DNA of 5,804 nt from Acidobacteriaceae bacterium. Lineage in GTDB: Bacteria; Acidobacteriota; Terriglobia; Terriglobales; Acidobacteriaceae. This document shows positions 1-5,804 of this stretch, piece after piece. Every line of letters starts with the position of its first letter. Positions within the stretch are counted from its first letter, which is position 1. The stretch is taken from assembly GCA_003168235.1 (NCBI GenBank), contig PMSZ01000203.1, positions 1 through 5,804 on the forward strand, in the 5' to 3' direction. The position numbers and the translations under genes were made by a program. The notes below the pieces were generated by a model, which searched no databases, was not told the DNA's origin, and was given only the letters and a program-made list of their open reading frames with translations.

Positions 1-58
1 CAGCTTTGTAGTGAAGCTTCCGATTGGGACAAGACGGTTGAGAAGCGAGTGCGATCAT
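1..58 (-). CDS. Possible start of a further minus-strand gene (runs off left edge)
   Basis: An ATG at 58-56 overlaps the TGA of the molybdopterin-fold gene as ATGA, and 19 codons (MIALASQPSCPNRKLHYKA) are open to the left edge. The arrangement is typical of coupled genes. However, the peptide is too short to recognise, and the only purine-rich stretch (GAGAG) lies too far upstream, about 13 nt. It may be chance. Confidence 0.2.
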   Translation of the reverse strand, partial: MIALASQPSCPNRKLHYKA

Positions 59-556
59 TTGAGCGCGATCACTCTCAAAGTTGTTACCTGGCGGCCCCAT
101 CGCGCCGGGCGCTTATCACCGGGCGCGACGATTCTCAAAGGACCTTCTCTCAAATCCAGCGGTTTGCCGTCGCGTTTATCTGCGACCACGATCTCGCGCA
201 CGGCGAATGCAGGGTCCAACTCGGCGAGCGCAAAAGCCACTTTGTATCCGTCCGATGCCTCGACCAGAAGTACTTCGGCCAGGCGTGGTCCGCGTAGGGA
301 GTCGCCGAGTTGAATTCCGGCGAGCGATAGCAACGTCGATACCGGCACTCCCTCAAACCGGGCGGGCGAGTCGTGATCACGCACGTCGACACCGACATGG
401 GCTGCGCTCGCGATCTGCGCTGCTGTGAGCGTAGTGGCATGACCTTCTGCATTGATGATCTGGAGTGTTTGCGCGGAAACGATGGGCACCAACAGCAGGC
501 AACAGCAGGCAACAGCAGGTTATGCAAATTATCAGATAGCGTGGTCGGGTCGTCAT
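55..556 (-). CDS. Exported molybdopterin-binding-fold (sulfite oxidase-type) protein, frame broken in the signal peptide
   Basis: The domain is read from 492 down to the TGA at 55-57 (145 codons from a TTG; a GTG follows it). It resembles the stand-alone oxidoreductase molybdopterin-binding domain: DHDSPARFEGVPVSTLL, then LVEASDGYKVAFALAELDPA, then GPLRIVAPGDKRPARW near the C-terminus. That frame has a TAA just upstream of the repeat and no convincing start of its own. A much better start is the ATG at 556-554, preceded by AGGAG at 568-564 with a 7-nt gap. It encodes a basic n-region and a Cys/Leu-rich hydrophobic core, but reaches a stop at 379-377 after 59 codons. Removing one 10-bp repeat copy (491-520) joins the two frames into a 163-residue protein with a signal peptide ending VSA-Q. 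The domain has no cysteine, so the Mo-ligand Cys of true sulfite oxidases is absent and catalysis is doubtful. Fold assignment is fairly sure; function is unknown. It could be phase-variable, a recent pseudogene or a sequencing artefact. Confidence 0.75.
491..520. repeat. Three-copy 10-bp direct tandem repeat in the signal-peptide region
   Basis: The plus strand reads AACAGCAGGC at 491-500 and at 501-510, then AACAGCAGGT at 511-520, so the copies are head to tail and differ only in the last base. On the coding (minus) strand the unit encodes Leu/Cys-rich hydrophobic residues of the signal peptide. The unit is not a multiple of three, so each gain or loss of a copy shifts the frame. Two copies (or five) would place the ATG at 556 in frame with the molybdopterin-fold domain; the three copies here do not. 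Confidence 0.9.
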
Positions 557-563
557 TCGGATA

Positions 564-568
564 CTCCT
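564..568 (-). promoter_or_regulatory. Ribosome-binding site that points to the ATG at 556
   Basis: On the minus strand AGGAG lies 7 nt before the ATG at 556-554. It is the strongest Shine-Dalgarno sequence for this gene and decides that translation begins in the signal-peptide frame rather than at the TTG/GTG codons near 492-487. These codons sit inside or next to the repeat and have no comparable site. Confidence 0.7.
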
Positions 569-669
569 AAACTATTTCTAGGCGCAGAGCCCGCAACTTT
601 CTGGCTTTCGGCGAATCCAACTGGCAGCCCGGGAACGATAGCATGGTTTTTATCAGATCATCCGGCGAC
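569..669. promoter_or_regulatory. Divergent intergenic region
   Basis: The roughly 120 bp between the minus-strand molybdopterin-fold gene and the plus-strand msrB must carry the promoters of both, because the genes diverge. I see no convincing paired -35/-10 boxes, no clear operator dyad and no riboswitch-like structure. The call rests on gene orientation only. Confidence 0.35.
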
Positions 670-680
670 AGGAGAACAAC

Positions 681-1259
681 ATGCATCATAAGATCATGAA
701 TCGAAGAAGTTTTCTCGCCAGCTCCGCGATCGCGGGAGCAGGTCTCGTCGCGTGGCTCAAGGGTCAGAGCCTGAGTATTGTGAACGCTGGCTCGCCGGAT
801 GACAAAGATACGTTAACGATTATCCAATTCAGCGACTCCGGACAAAAAATTGGGTCGGCTCGAGTGAAAAAAGTCCGCAAGACTGAAGCTGAGTGGAAGC
901 AGCAATTGACCGCGTTGCAGTTTGAGATCACACGGGAGCAGGGAACCGAACGAGCGTTCACCGGGGAATACGCTGAGTCACACGAGAAGGGACTCTATCG
1001 CTGTATTTGCTGTGGCAACGCTTTATTCAGTTCTGACACCAAATTTGATTCGGGGACGGGCTGGCCGAGTTTCTGGGCTCCGATTGCGCAGGAGAATGTG
1101 CGGAAGTCGCTCGACACGAGCCTGGGGATGAGCCGGGATGAAGTTTCGTGCACCGAGTGCGACGCGCACCTGGGGCATGTGTTTGATGACGGCCCGAAGC
1201 CGACCGGCCTGCGTTACTGCATGAACTCGGCCTCATTGAAGTTCATCAAGCGAAGGTAG
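681..1259 (+). CDS. msrB: Peptide-methionine (R)-S-oxide reductase MsrB with Tat signal
   Basis: MsrB reduces the R epimer of methionine sulfoxide in proteins. The 192-residue product begins with a twin-arginine signal (NRRSFLASS at 7-15, hydrophobic to about residue 26), so the folded zinc protein is probably exported to the periplasm or held at the membrane. A linker of about 35 residues precedes the SelR/MsrB domain (about 67-192). Zinc ligands are C108/C111 and C157/C160; the catalytic cysteine is C180 in RYCMNSAS. FDSGTGWPSF (122-131) has Thr126 where many MsrB proteins carry the resolving Cys of SGCGWPSF, so recycling probably uses another thiol. C110, in CICC, is an extra cysteine. The start is supported by AGGAG at 670-674, 6 nt upstream of the ATG; ATG codon 6 would also keep the Tat motif. 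The next gene lies 99 nt downstream in the same direction. The family call is secure; the location is inferred from the Tat motif. Confidence 0.95.
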   Translation: MHHKIMNRRSFLASSAIAGAGLVAWLKGQSLSIVNAGSPDDKDTLTIIQFSDSGQKIGSARVKKVRKTEAEWKQQLTALQFEITREQGTERAFTGEYAESHEKGLYRCICCGNALFSSDTKFDSGTGWPSFWAPIAQENVRKSLDTSLGMSRDEVSCTECDAHLGHVFDDGPKPTGLRYCMNSASLKFIKRR

Positions 1260-1341
1260 TTCGAGCTGGAAACTCGGCGGCCCGGAGGCGGGAGCGATCG
1301 GCCGGGAAGAGCGGATCGCCTATTCACGTCTTGATTTAGGA

Positions 1342-1357
1342 TAGAACCGAGGTTCTA
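1342..1357. promoter_or_regulatory. Perfect dyad (candidate operator) overlapping the paiB-like ribosome-binding site
   Basis: TAGAACC (1342-1348), GA, GGTTCTA (1351-1357) is a perfect 7-bp inverted repeat with a 2-bp centre. It ends one base before the ATG at 1359. The likely Shine-Dalgarno GAGG (1349-1352) lies in its centre, 6 nt before the start. It could be a repressor operator for a dimeric regulator or, as RNA, a 6-bp stem with a CGAG loop that hides the ribosome site. Its core GAAC-N4-GTTC superficially resembles Gram-positive LexA boxes, but the inner bases fit poorly. The regulator is unknown. Confidence 0.55.
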
Positions 1358-1358
1358 A

Positions 1359-1988
1359 ATGTATATTCCCAGGGCCAACGAAGAGAATCGTGTTCCCGTG
1401 ATGCGGGAGCTGATCGTTGCGCACCCGCTGGGGACGCTGGTGACCCTTGGTTCCTCCGGACTGTTCGCCTCGCATATACCCATGGTTCTCGAAGACGACG
1501 GCTCGGAGTTTGGCCTTCTACAAGGTCACATCTCGCGCGCCAATACGCAGTGGCGCGATTTTGTTCCCACGGTGGATGCACTGGCAATTTTCGCCGGTCA
1601 TCACCACTACATCACTCCGAATTGGTATCCCGGGACCAAGGAGCACGGCAAAGAAGTGCCGACCTGGAATTACGCGGTCGTGCACGCATACGGGCCATTG
1701 AAAGCGATCGACGATGAAGAGTGGCTTCTGAAGTTCGTGACCAAGCTGACGGACATTCACGAAGAGGGATCGCCAACTCCGTGGAAGGTCAGCGACGCGC
1801 CGGCGGATTTTATCCAAACAATGTGCCACGGGATTATTGGCCTTGAAATTCCGATCCGTCGGCTTGAAGGCAAGTGGAAGGTGAGCCAGAACCGGACAGA
1901 AGACGAACGCAAGGGAGTGGCTGAAGGCTTGTTGGAACTCAATACTCCTGAAAGTCTCGCCATGAAGACCCTGGTGGAAAGAAGATAG
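1359..1988 (+). CDS. PaiB-family FMN-binding protein (putative transcriptional regulator)
   Basis: The 209-residue product matches the length and pattern of the PaiB / putative FMN-binding family, named after Bacillus subtilis PaiB, a negative regulator of protease and sporulation genes. Family signatures are visible in order: an N-terminal MYIPRANEE; SHIPMVLED at 38-46; GHISRANTQW at 56-65; FAGHHHYITPNWYP at 78-91; VPTWNY at 100-105 followed by VVHAYGPL; and IIGLEIPIRRLEGKWKVSQN at 159-178. These belong to a flavin-reductase-like split-barrel fold. I see no classical helix-turn-helix, so DNA binding is family lore rather than something visible here. No paiA-type acetyltransferase lies next to it, unlike in B. 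subtilis. The start ATG has GAGG 6 nt upstream, inside a perfect dyad that suggests direct control. The following gene begins one base after its stop. The family call is strong; the regulatory function is uncertain, and a flavin-dependent enzyme is the alternative. Confidence 0.9.
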   Translation: MYIPRANEENRVPVMRELIVAHPLGTLVTLGSSGLFASHIPMVLEDDGSEFGLLQGHISRANTQWRDFVPTVDALAIFAGHHHYITPNWYPGTKEHGKEVPTWNYAVVHAYGPLKAIDDEEWLLKFVTKLTDIHEEGSPTPWKVSDAPADFIQTMCHGIIGLEIPIRRLEGKWKVSQNRTEDERKGVAEGLLELNTPESLAMKTLVERR

Positions 1989-1989
1989 A

Positions 1990-3609
1990 TTGTCTTCAAG
2001 CGGAGAAAGTCCTCAAAGAAAGGTTTCCACAAAGAGTCTAAGAAGTGGGCGGCGAGGGATCGGCCGCTGGGTCATTGGGATCGGCCTCGTATTGATGGTT
2101 GTGTTTGCCGCGGCGGGCATTGCGATTTCGCGTGCCGAGCCCACTTTGCGCGCGGCAGTGATTGACACTTTATCTACGAAATTCAAAAGCAAAGTCGAAC
2201 TCGACGCCTTCCATGTCTCGTTAGTCAAAGGCCTTCAGGTTTCTGGCACAGGGCTAAGAATATTCGGAGACACCGATCCCAATAATCACGAGCCGGGATT
2301 CCAACCCATTATCAACGTGGCGGAATTCGAGTTTCGTCTCGGCCTTCTGGCATTCCTTCGCTCTCCCATGCACATCGATACGGTGTACGTAAAAGGATTG
2401 GAGTTAAACCTGCCGCCTCGCGAACACCGCAGCGAAATGCAGCGAATGGAACCCAAAGGTGGCAAGATCAAAATTGTCGTCGATCGACTGGTCTGCGATA
2501 AGGCGCAGCTCATTATCAATACGCTGAAACCAGGAAAGTTGCCGCTCGAATTCGACATCGAGAGCTTGAAGATGACGACGATCGCGCCCGGTTCTCCGAT
2601 GCACTTCGACGCAAATCTAACCAATCCCAAACCTGTGGGGCACATCCTTTCCAGTGGCCTGTTCGGACCCTGGCAGCCCGAGAGTCCGCGTGACACTCCA
2701 GTCAGTGGGACGTATTCGTTTGATCACGCGGATCTGAGCACCATCAAGGGAATTGGCGGAATGCTTTCCTCCACCGGCAAATACACCGGCGTTCTCGACA
2801 AGATCGCCGTGGATGGCGCGACCGACACGCCGGACTTCCACATTGAAACCAGCGGGCGCGAGGTGCCACTGCATACCGATTTTTACGCGATCGTGGACGG
2901 AACCAGCGGAGACACATACTTACAGCCGGTCAAAGCAAGAATTCTGAGTACGTGGCTGACCGCCAATGGCTCGGTGGTGCGTTCACAGAATCCCCAAGGC
3001 CACGAGGTTGAACTGGATGTCACGATTGAAAAAGGGCGGATCGAAGACCTACTCAAATTGGCCGTGCGCACGGAACCGCCTGTCATGACGGGCACGGTTC
3101 GGCTGAGAACAAAATTCGATCTTCCACCCGGCGAGCCTGACGTGGCGAATCGCCTGAAGCTTGCTGGGAACTTCGAGGTGTCAGCGGCGCATTTCACCAA
3201 CGAAAAAATTCAGGACAAGATCGACGCGCTCAGTATGAGAAGCCAAGGTAAGCCGAAACTGGCTGGCGACAGCACTCCCGAGAATGTGCATTCTGACATG
3301 ACCGGCACCTTCGCTCTCGGCGAAGGACTGCTATCGTTTTCGCAACTGGAATATCGCATCCCCGGCACCCAGGTAAATCTGACGGGAACCTACAGTCTCG
3401 ATGGCAACCAGTTTGATTTCCATGGTAAAGCGCGCATGGACGCCAAGCTCTCGCAGATGGTGACCGGATGGAAGTCGATTCTGCTGAAGCCGGTGGATCC
3501 GTTCTTCAGCAAGAATGGAGCGGGAACGGAAATTCCGATCAAGATCACGGGTACGAAATCAGAACCTCATTTCGGCGTGGATTTCGGGCACAAGGACGCA
3601 CCAAAATAA
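1990..3609 (+). CDS. AsmA-like membrane-anchored envelope protein
   Basis: The product has 539 residues. A short basic cytoplasmic N-terminus (about 1-26, rich in Ser, Arg and Lys) is followed by one transmembrane segment (about 27-47). A long, beta-rich periplasmic part comes next, opening with the AsmA-type pattern in which a short helix leads into KSKVELDAFHVSL (67-79) and GLQVSGTGLRIFG. Repeated short strand blocks and a C-terminal region with GTFALGEGLLSFSQL (439-453) and VNLTGTYSLDG (462-472) fit the AsmA-like C-terminal repeat. Members of this superfamily are linked to outer-membrane assembly and phospholipid transport between membranes; that role is inferred. The start is TTG at 1990, one base after the preceding stop. 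The frame has a TGA at 1963-1965 and no ATG or GTG between, so TTG is the first possible start, probably coupled to the upstream gene. The next start-type codons (TTG-ATG around residues 35-36) would destroy the membrane segment. The gene ends just before a bidirectional terminator. Confidence 0.8.
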   Translation: MSSSGESPQRKVSTKSLRSGRRGIGRWVIGIGLVLMVVFAAAGIAISRAEPTLRAAVIDTLSTKFKSKVELDAFHVSLVKGLQVSGTGLRIFGDTDPNNHEPGFQPIINVAEFEFRLGLLAFLRSPMHIDTVYVKGLELNLPPREHRSEMQRMEPKGGKIKIVVDRLVCDKAQLIINTLKPGKLPLEFDIESLKMTTIAPGSPMHFDANLTNPKPVGHILSSGLFGPWQPESPRDTPVSGTYSFDHADLSTIKGIGGMLSSTGKYTGVLDKIAVDGATDTPDFHIETSGREVPLHTDFYAIVDGTSGDTYLQPVKARILSTWLTANGSVVRSQNPQGHEVELDVTIEKGRIEDLLKLAVRTEPPVMTGTVRLRTKFDLPPGEPDVANRLKLAGNFEVSAAHFTNEKIQDKIDALSMRSQGKPKLAGDSTPENVHSDMTGTFALGEGLLSFSQLEYRIPGTQVNLTGTYSLDGNQFDFHGKARMDAKLSQMVTGWKSILLKPVDPFFSKNGAGTEIPIKITGTKSEPHFGVDFGHKDAPK

Positions 3610-3612
3610 AAA

Positions 3613-3642
3613 CGCCGGAAATCGGGCCTCCGGCGCCTTTTC
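3613..3642. terminator. Bidirectional rho-independent terminator
   Basis: CGCCGGA (3613-3619) pairs perfectly with TCCGGCG (3629-3635) around a 9-nt loop. On the plus strand the stem is followed by CCTTTTCT. On the minus strand it is followed by TTTTTATTTT, read through the plus-strand gene's stop codon. It therefore can stop the AsmA-like transcript and, with the better T tract, the convergent cyanophycinase-like transcript that ends at 3691. Confidence 0.8.
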
Positions 3643-3690
3643 TACGCCTTTTGCACCGGACCATCCCCTAGTAGATCGCGTCGCTTCGAA

Positions 3691-4722
3691 TCAGTAGAGG
3701 GCGTGGGTGGCCTGCGTGCTCTCGATTTTTCCTTTTTCGACAGAAAGAGAATACGCCGTTCCGCCATCGGCTTTCCACGATCTGAGGTCGAAATGTCCAC
3801 CGGCAGGGACCTTGTAGACGCTGATGTTTCGGAAGGCAAGAGGTTTTCTGGCCTGGCAAACCGCGGGCGGACGGGTCGGACGAATAAAGTACGCTCCCAT
3901 TCTGCTTCCGACGATCGTTGCGCTGCCATCGGGTTCGACCAGCACAGCCGATTTTTCGTCGATCGCAATTTCGCGCGGAGAATTCGACCAGCCATCCTGC
4001 ATGATGCGCGCTAGAAACACCAGAGTTCGGCCCATGCGGTCGCGCTTCGCGAAGTGCGAATCGGTGATCAGGTTTTCGAGTAGGGGAATCATTAGAAATC
4101 CGCGGATGAGCGTGACGCGCTCGGCGTAAGGATTAGACAGAACGTCGGCAGAAGCGAGGTCGTTGTCGTCGGGCTTGTCTTTGAGGGCGCCGTAGATAAA
4201 TTCTCCGAGAACGGCAAGGCCGGCGCTGGTGCCTCCGATTGGCTTGCCGGCCGCGATGTTTGCGTTGAGGGCATCTTCGACCGGAGTGCCCATCCAGCCG
4301 CGGATATAGTTGGCCTGATCGCCGCCAGCGATGAAGATCGCTTCGGCGCGGCGAATGATCTCAGCAACCTGGGGATCTTGCGCGGCCTGCCGATCGGGAA
4401 TGATGAGCGTTGCGACGGAGTTCAGCGGACATAGATTCTTGACGTAAGAGTTGTAGTTGTCGTCGCCGGTCGCGCGTAGGACAAGGAAATCTCCGCCGTT
4501 GGTTTTGTGACAAAGCCAGCGGAAAGCTTCGTCGAGATCGGTGCCGCCTCCCATCATGGCGATGCCGGCATCGGGCTTGGTCTGGGCGTCGGTTTTGTTG
4601 CCCAAGCGAAAATATTGATAGGAAGCTGCGTGAGCGAGAACCGGGGCCAGCAGCAGAGCCAGTACGGCGAGGAATTGCTGGAAGGCGTTCATCACTCTGG
4701 TTGTGTTGTGAACGCATTTCAT
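3691..4722 (-). CDS. Secreted cyanophycinase-like serine peptidase (family S51)
   Basis: The product is 343 residues with an N-terminal signal peptide: K2, H5 and R9, then hydrophobic FLAVLALLLAPVLAHA with probable cleavage near AHA-A (about residue 32). The body resembles cyanophycinases of peptidase family S51, which cut the Asp-Arg storage polymer cyanophycin to beta-Asp-Arg. Seen motifs are MMGGGTDLDEA (56-66); IFIAGGDQANYI (129-140); the nucleophile Ser166 in GGTSAG; His223 in DSHFAKRDRMGR; and Glu256 in AIDEKSA, the last two being the likely remaining catalytic residues by family position. The start ATG at 4722 overlaps the stop of the upstream membrane-protein gene as ATGA, which supports this start over the in-frame ATG at 4692, whose signal peptide would lack positive charge. 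AAGAG stands 7 nt upstream of 4722. Export suggests scavenging of external cyanophycin or related isopeptides; no cyanophycin synthetase is in view. The frame is open far upstream to 5586, but that part is a shadow of the neighbour. Confidence 0.88.
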   Translation of the reverse strand: MKCVHNTTRVMNAFQQFLAVLALLLAPVLAHAASYQYFRLGNKTDAQTKPDAGIAMMGGGTDLDEAFRWLCHKTNGGDFLVLRATGDDNYNSYVKNLCPLNSVATLIIPDRQAAQDPQVAEIIRRAEAIFIAGGDQANYIRGWMGTPVEDALNANIAAGKPIGGTSAGLAVLGEFIYGALKDKPDDNDLASADVLSNPYAERVTLIRGFLMIPLLENLITDSHFAKRDRMGRTLVFLARIMQDGWSNSPREIAIDEKSAVLVEPDGSATIVGSRMGAYFIRPTRPPAVCQARKPLAFRNISVYKVPAGGHFDLRSWKADGGTAYSLSVEKGKIESTQATHALY

Positions 4723-5804
4723 GCGAGTGCTCTTAAGGTGCTTCGTAACCTGAGCAAAGTCCATCCTAATGCTGCGATCCCGACGATCCAGACCGCTAGC
4801 GTGATATTCACTACCCAGTCCGGGACCGCGCCGACACGGCGCAAAAGGAACGGCAGGAAATTCCACGTCGAGATGTGAACGTAATCCCACGGGTCTTGCG
4901 TCATGGCTTCGGTGTTGAGGCCCCAGACTTGCATCTTGCCCAGAGCGAAGGCGGCGATGTTCCTGAAGCGCAGTGCGATCACGAACGTGGGATGGCCGAA
5001 GGTTTCCATCTGATAAATTTCGAGCGGCAGCCAGAAAGCCAGCGACGCCAATTGAATGATCAGGCTGACGGCGACCAACGCGCATCCTGTGCGCCAGACG
5101 GTTGTTCCGAGGACATCGCGAAAGCGCATGAGAAGCGGGACGGCGAGGAGGGTTGCCAGTTCCGCCGTCGTCGAAACGTAGCGGTCGCCCCAGGCGAAGT
5201 CCCCGGACCAAAAGGTATAGCGCGCATAAAAGAAGATATAGGCGAGCAACAGCAGAAGGGAAGTGACGCTGTACGCGCGGAGTTCGGGAGTCAGACGCTT
5301 CCACAGCCATGCGATTAGAACGATAGCCAGAATTAGCAGAGGATCGAAGAGAAAAACCGACTTCTCGGGCCGAAACAGAGCGCCGATAACGCCGACGTGA
5401 AGGGGCGTGCTCCAGGGGAAGTTCGCAGGAAGCGTGGGATCCAGTCGATGGTATTCGCGTGCGAATACCGAGACGTAGGTGTTGGTGAAGGAGCCGTACC
5501 GGTAAAACTGGTAGAAGCGATCGACGAGCAGAAAGAACAAATACACCGGCGTGGCAACTTTGGCGTAAGCGATAAGGCGCTGCCACAGTTCGTTAGCGGG
5601 TGTTTTTTCGAGCCATAGTGTTAGCAGCAGGAAGACTCCGACGGCAATGAGGTCTAGACCCGTGGTGAGACGCGTCAGCAGGTTGAGTCCCAAGGCGCAC
5701 GAGCCCGCGAACAGGGAGCGGCGGTCGCCGCTGCGAAGCCATTCGTACTGAAATGAAAATCCGACGAGCGTGAGCAACATGATGTAGTTGTTCTCCATCA
5801 TGTT
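4719..5804 (-). CDS. Polytopic membrane protein, GT-C glycosyltransferase-like (partial, N-terminus beyond window)
   Basis: The reading frame is open to the right edge, and the ATG codons at 5801 and 5798 lie inside a hydrophobic protein, so the true start is probably outside the window. The visible 360-odd residues (numbered from the ATG at 5801) contain about eight or nine hydrophobic segments, for example near 48-64, 80-95, 150-168, 177-193, 212-226, 238-258 and 329-351. GLNLLTRLTTGLD (38-50) resembles the 'G-x-x-LTR' segment common in GT39/ArnT-like GT-C enzymes, and FWSGDFAWGDRYVS (197-210) resembles their 'W-GG-x-x-WGPRY' loop. Such enzymes move sugars from polyprenyl-phosphate donors on the outer face of the membrane. 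The acidic catalytic loop expected near the N-terminus is not in view, so the enzymatic call is an inference. The stop TGA overlaps the ATG of the cyanophycinase-like gene, indicating one transcript. Confidence 0.7.
   Translation of the reverse strand, partial: NMMENNYIMLLTLVGFSFQYEWLRSGDRRSLFAGSCALGLNLLTRLTTGLDLIAVGVFLLLTLWLEKTPANELWQRLIAYAKVATPVYLFFLLVDRFYQFYRYGSFTNTYVSVFAREYHRLDPTLPANFPWSTPLHVGVIGALFRPEKSVFLFDPLLILAIVLIAWLWKRLTPELRAYSVTSLLLLLAYIFFYARYTFWSGDFAWGDRYVSTTAELATLLAVPLLMRFRDVLGTTVWRTGCALVAVSLIIQLASLAFWLPLEIYQMETFGHPTFVIALRFRNIAAFALGKMQVWGLNTEAMTQDPWDYVHISTWNFLPFLLRRVGAVPDWVVNITLAVWIVGIAALGWTLLRLRSTLRALA

Noticed and set aside
11..428. Open plus-strand frames across 11-428
   Set aside because: Low-complexity Arg/Ser/Pro-rich translations with no ribosome-binding site, antisense to the molybdopterin-fold gene whose motifs are clear.
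1294..1319. GCGATC / GATCGC inverted repeat between msrB and the paiB-like gene as a terminator
   Set aside because: The stem has only 6 bp with a 14-nt loop and no T tract follows. It is too weak to call.
1331..1342. TTGATT and TAGGAT as promoter boxes for the paiB-like gene
   Set aside because: TAGGAT is a 4/6 match to a -10 box but has no -35 at proper spacing, and TTGATT would place a -10 on the start codon.
4875..5318. Plus-strand open frame of 147 codons antisense to the membrane protein
   Set aside because: It is the charged complement of hydrophobic coding sequence, with no recognisable domain or ribosome-binding site.
4723..5586. The cyanophycinase-like frame stays open for 288 further codons upstream, suggesting a much longer fusion protein
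   Set aside because: The upstream translation is Arg/Ser/Pro-rich, with no domain pattern, and lies over the well-formed membrane protein in another frame. A signal peptide and an ATGA junction place the true start at 4722.

Overview
The window looks like a stretch of an ordinary bacterial chromosome at moderate to high GC, most likely from an Acidobacteriota-type (Terriglobia-like) organism. That placement is an inference from the kind of proteins present and their wording (Tat-exported MsrB, AsmA-like protein, secreted cyanophycinase homologue, GT-C-like membrane protein). No rRNA or other marker gene is present to prove it. I see no tRNA, rRNA, CRISPR array, insertion sequence or phage gene.

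Layout. Left end, minus strand (55-556): a small exported protein with the oxidoreductase molybdopterin-binding (sulfite-oxidase-type) fold, whose signal-peptide region is thrown out of frame by a three-copy 10-bp tandem repeat. It is divergent, across about 120 bp, from a plus-strand group: a Tat-exported methionine-R-sulfoxide reductase MsrB (681-1259), a PaiB-family FMN-binding protein (1359-1988) and an AsmA-like membrane-anchored protein (1990-3609). The last two are separated by a single base and are probably translationally coupled. A hairpin at 3613-3642 with T-rich tracts on both sides serves as a bidirectional terminator. The right end is a convergent minus-strand pair: a polytopic membrane protein resembling GT-C glycosyltransferases (4719 to beyond the right edge) and a secreted cyanophycinase-like serine peptidase (3691-4722), whose start overlaps the stop of its upstream neighbour as ATGA.

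How the genes relate. Four of the six products are predicted to be exported or membrane-anchored, so the theme is the cell envelope and periplasm. MsrB repairs oxidised methionine outside the cytoplasm, and the divergent molybdopterin-fold protein may share that redox setting, though it lacks the usual metal-ligand cysteine. The AsmA-like protein belongs to a superfamily connected with envelope lipid homeostasis.

The two most unusual signals are in the DNA rather than in the gene list. First, loss of exactly one copy of the 10-bp repeat at 491-520 would join a perfect signal peptide, with its own good ribosome-binding site, to the molybdopterin-fold domain; this is either a slippage switch, a fresh frameshift or an assembly error. 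Second, a perfect 7-bp dyad ends two bases before the paiB-like start codon and contains its ribosome-binding site. I do not see a whole new multi-gene system here.
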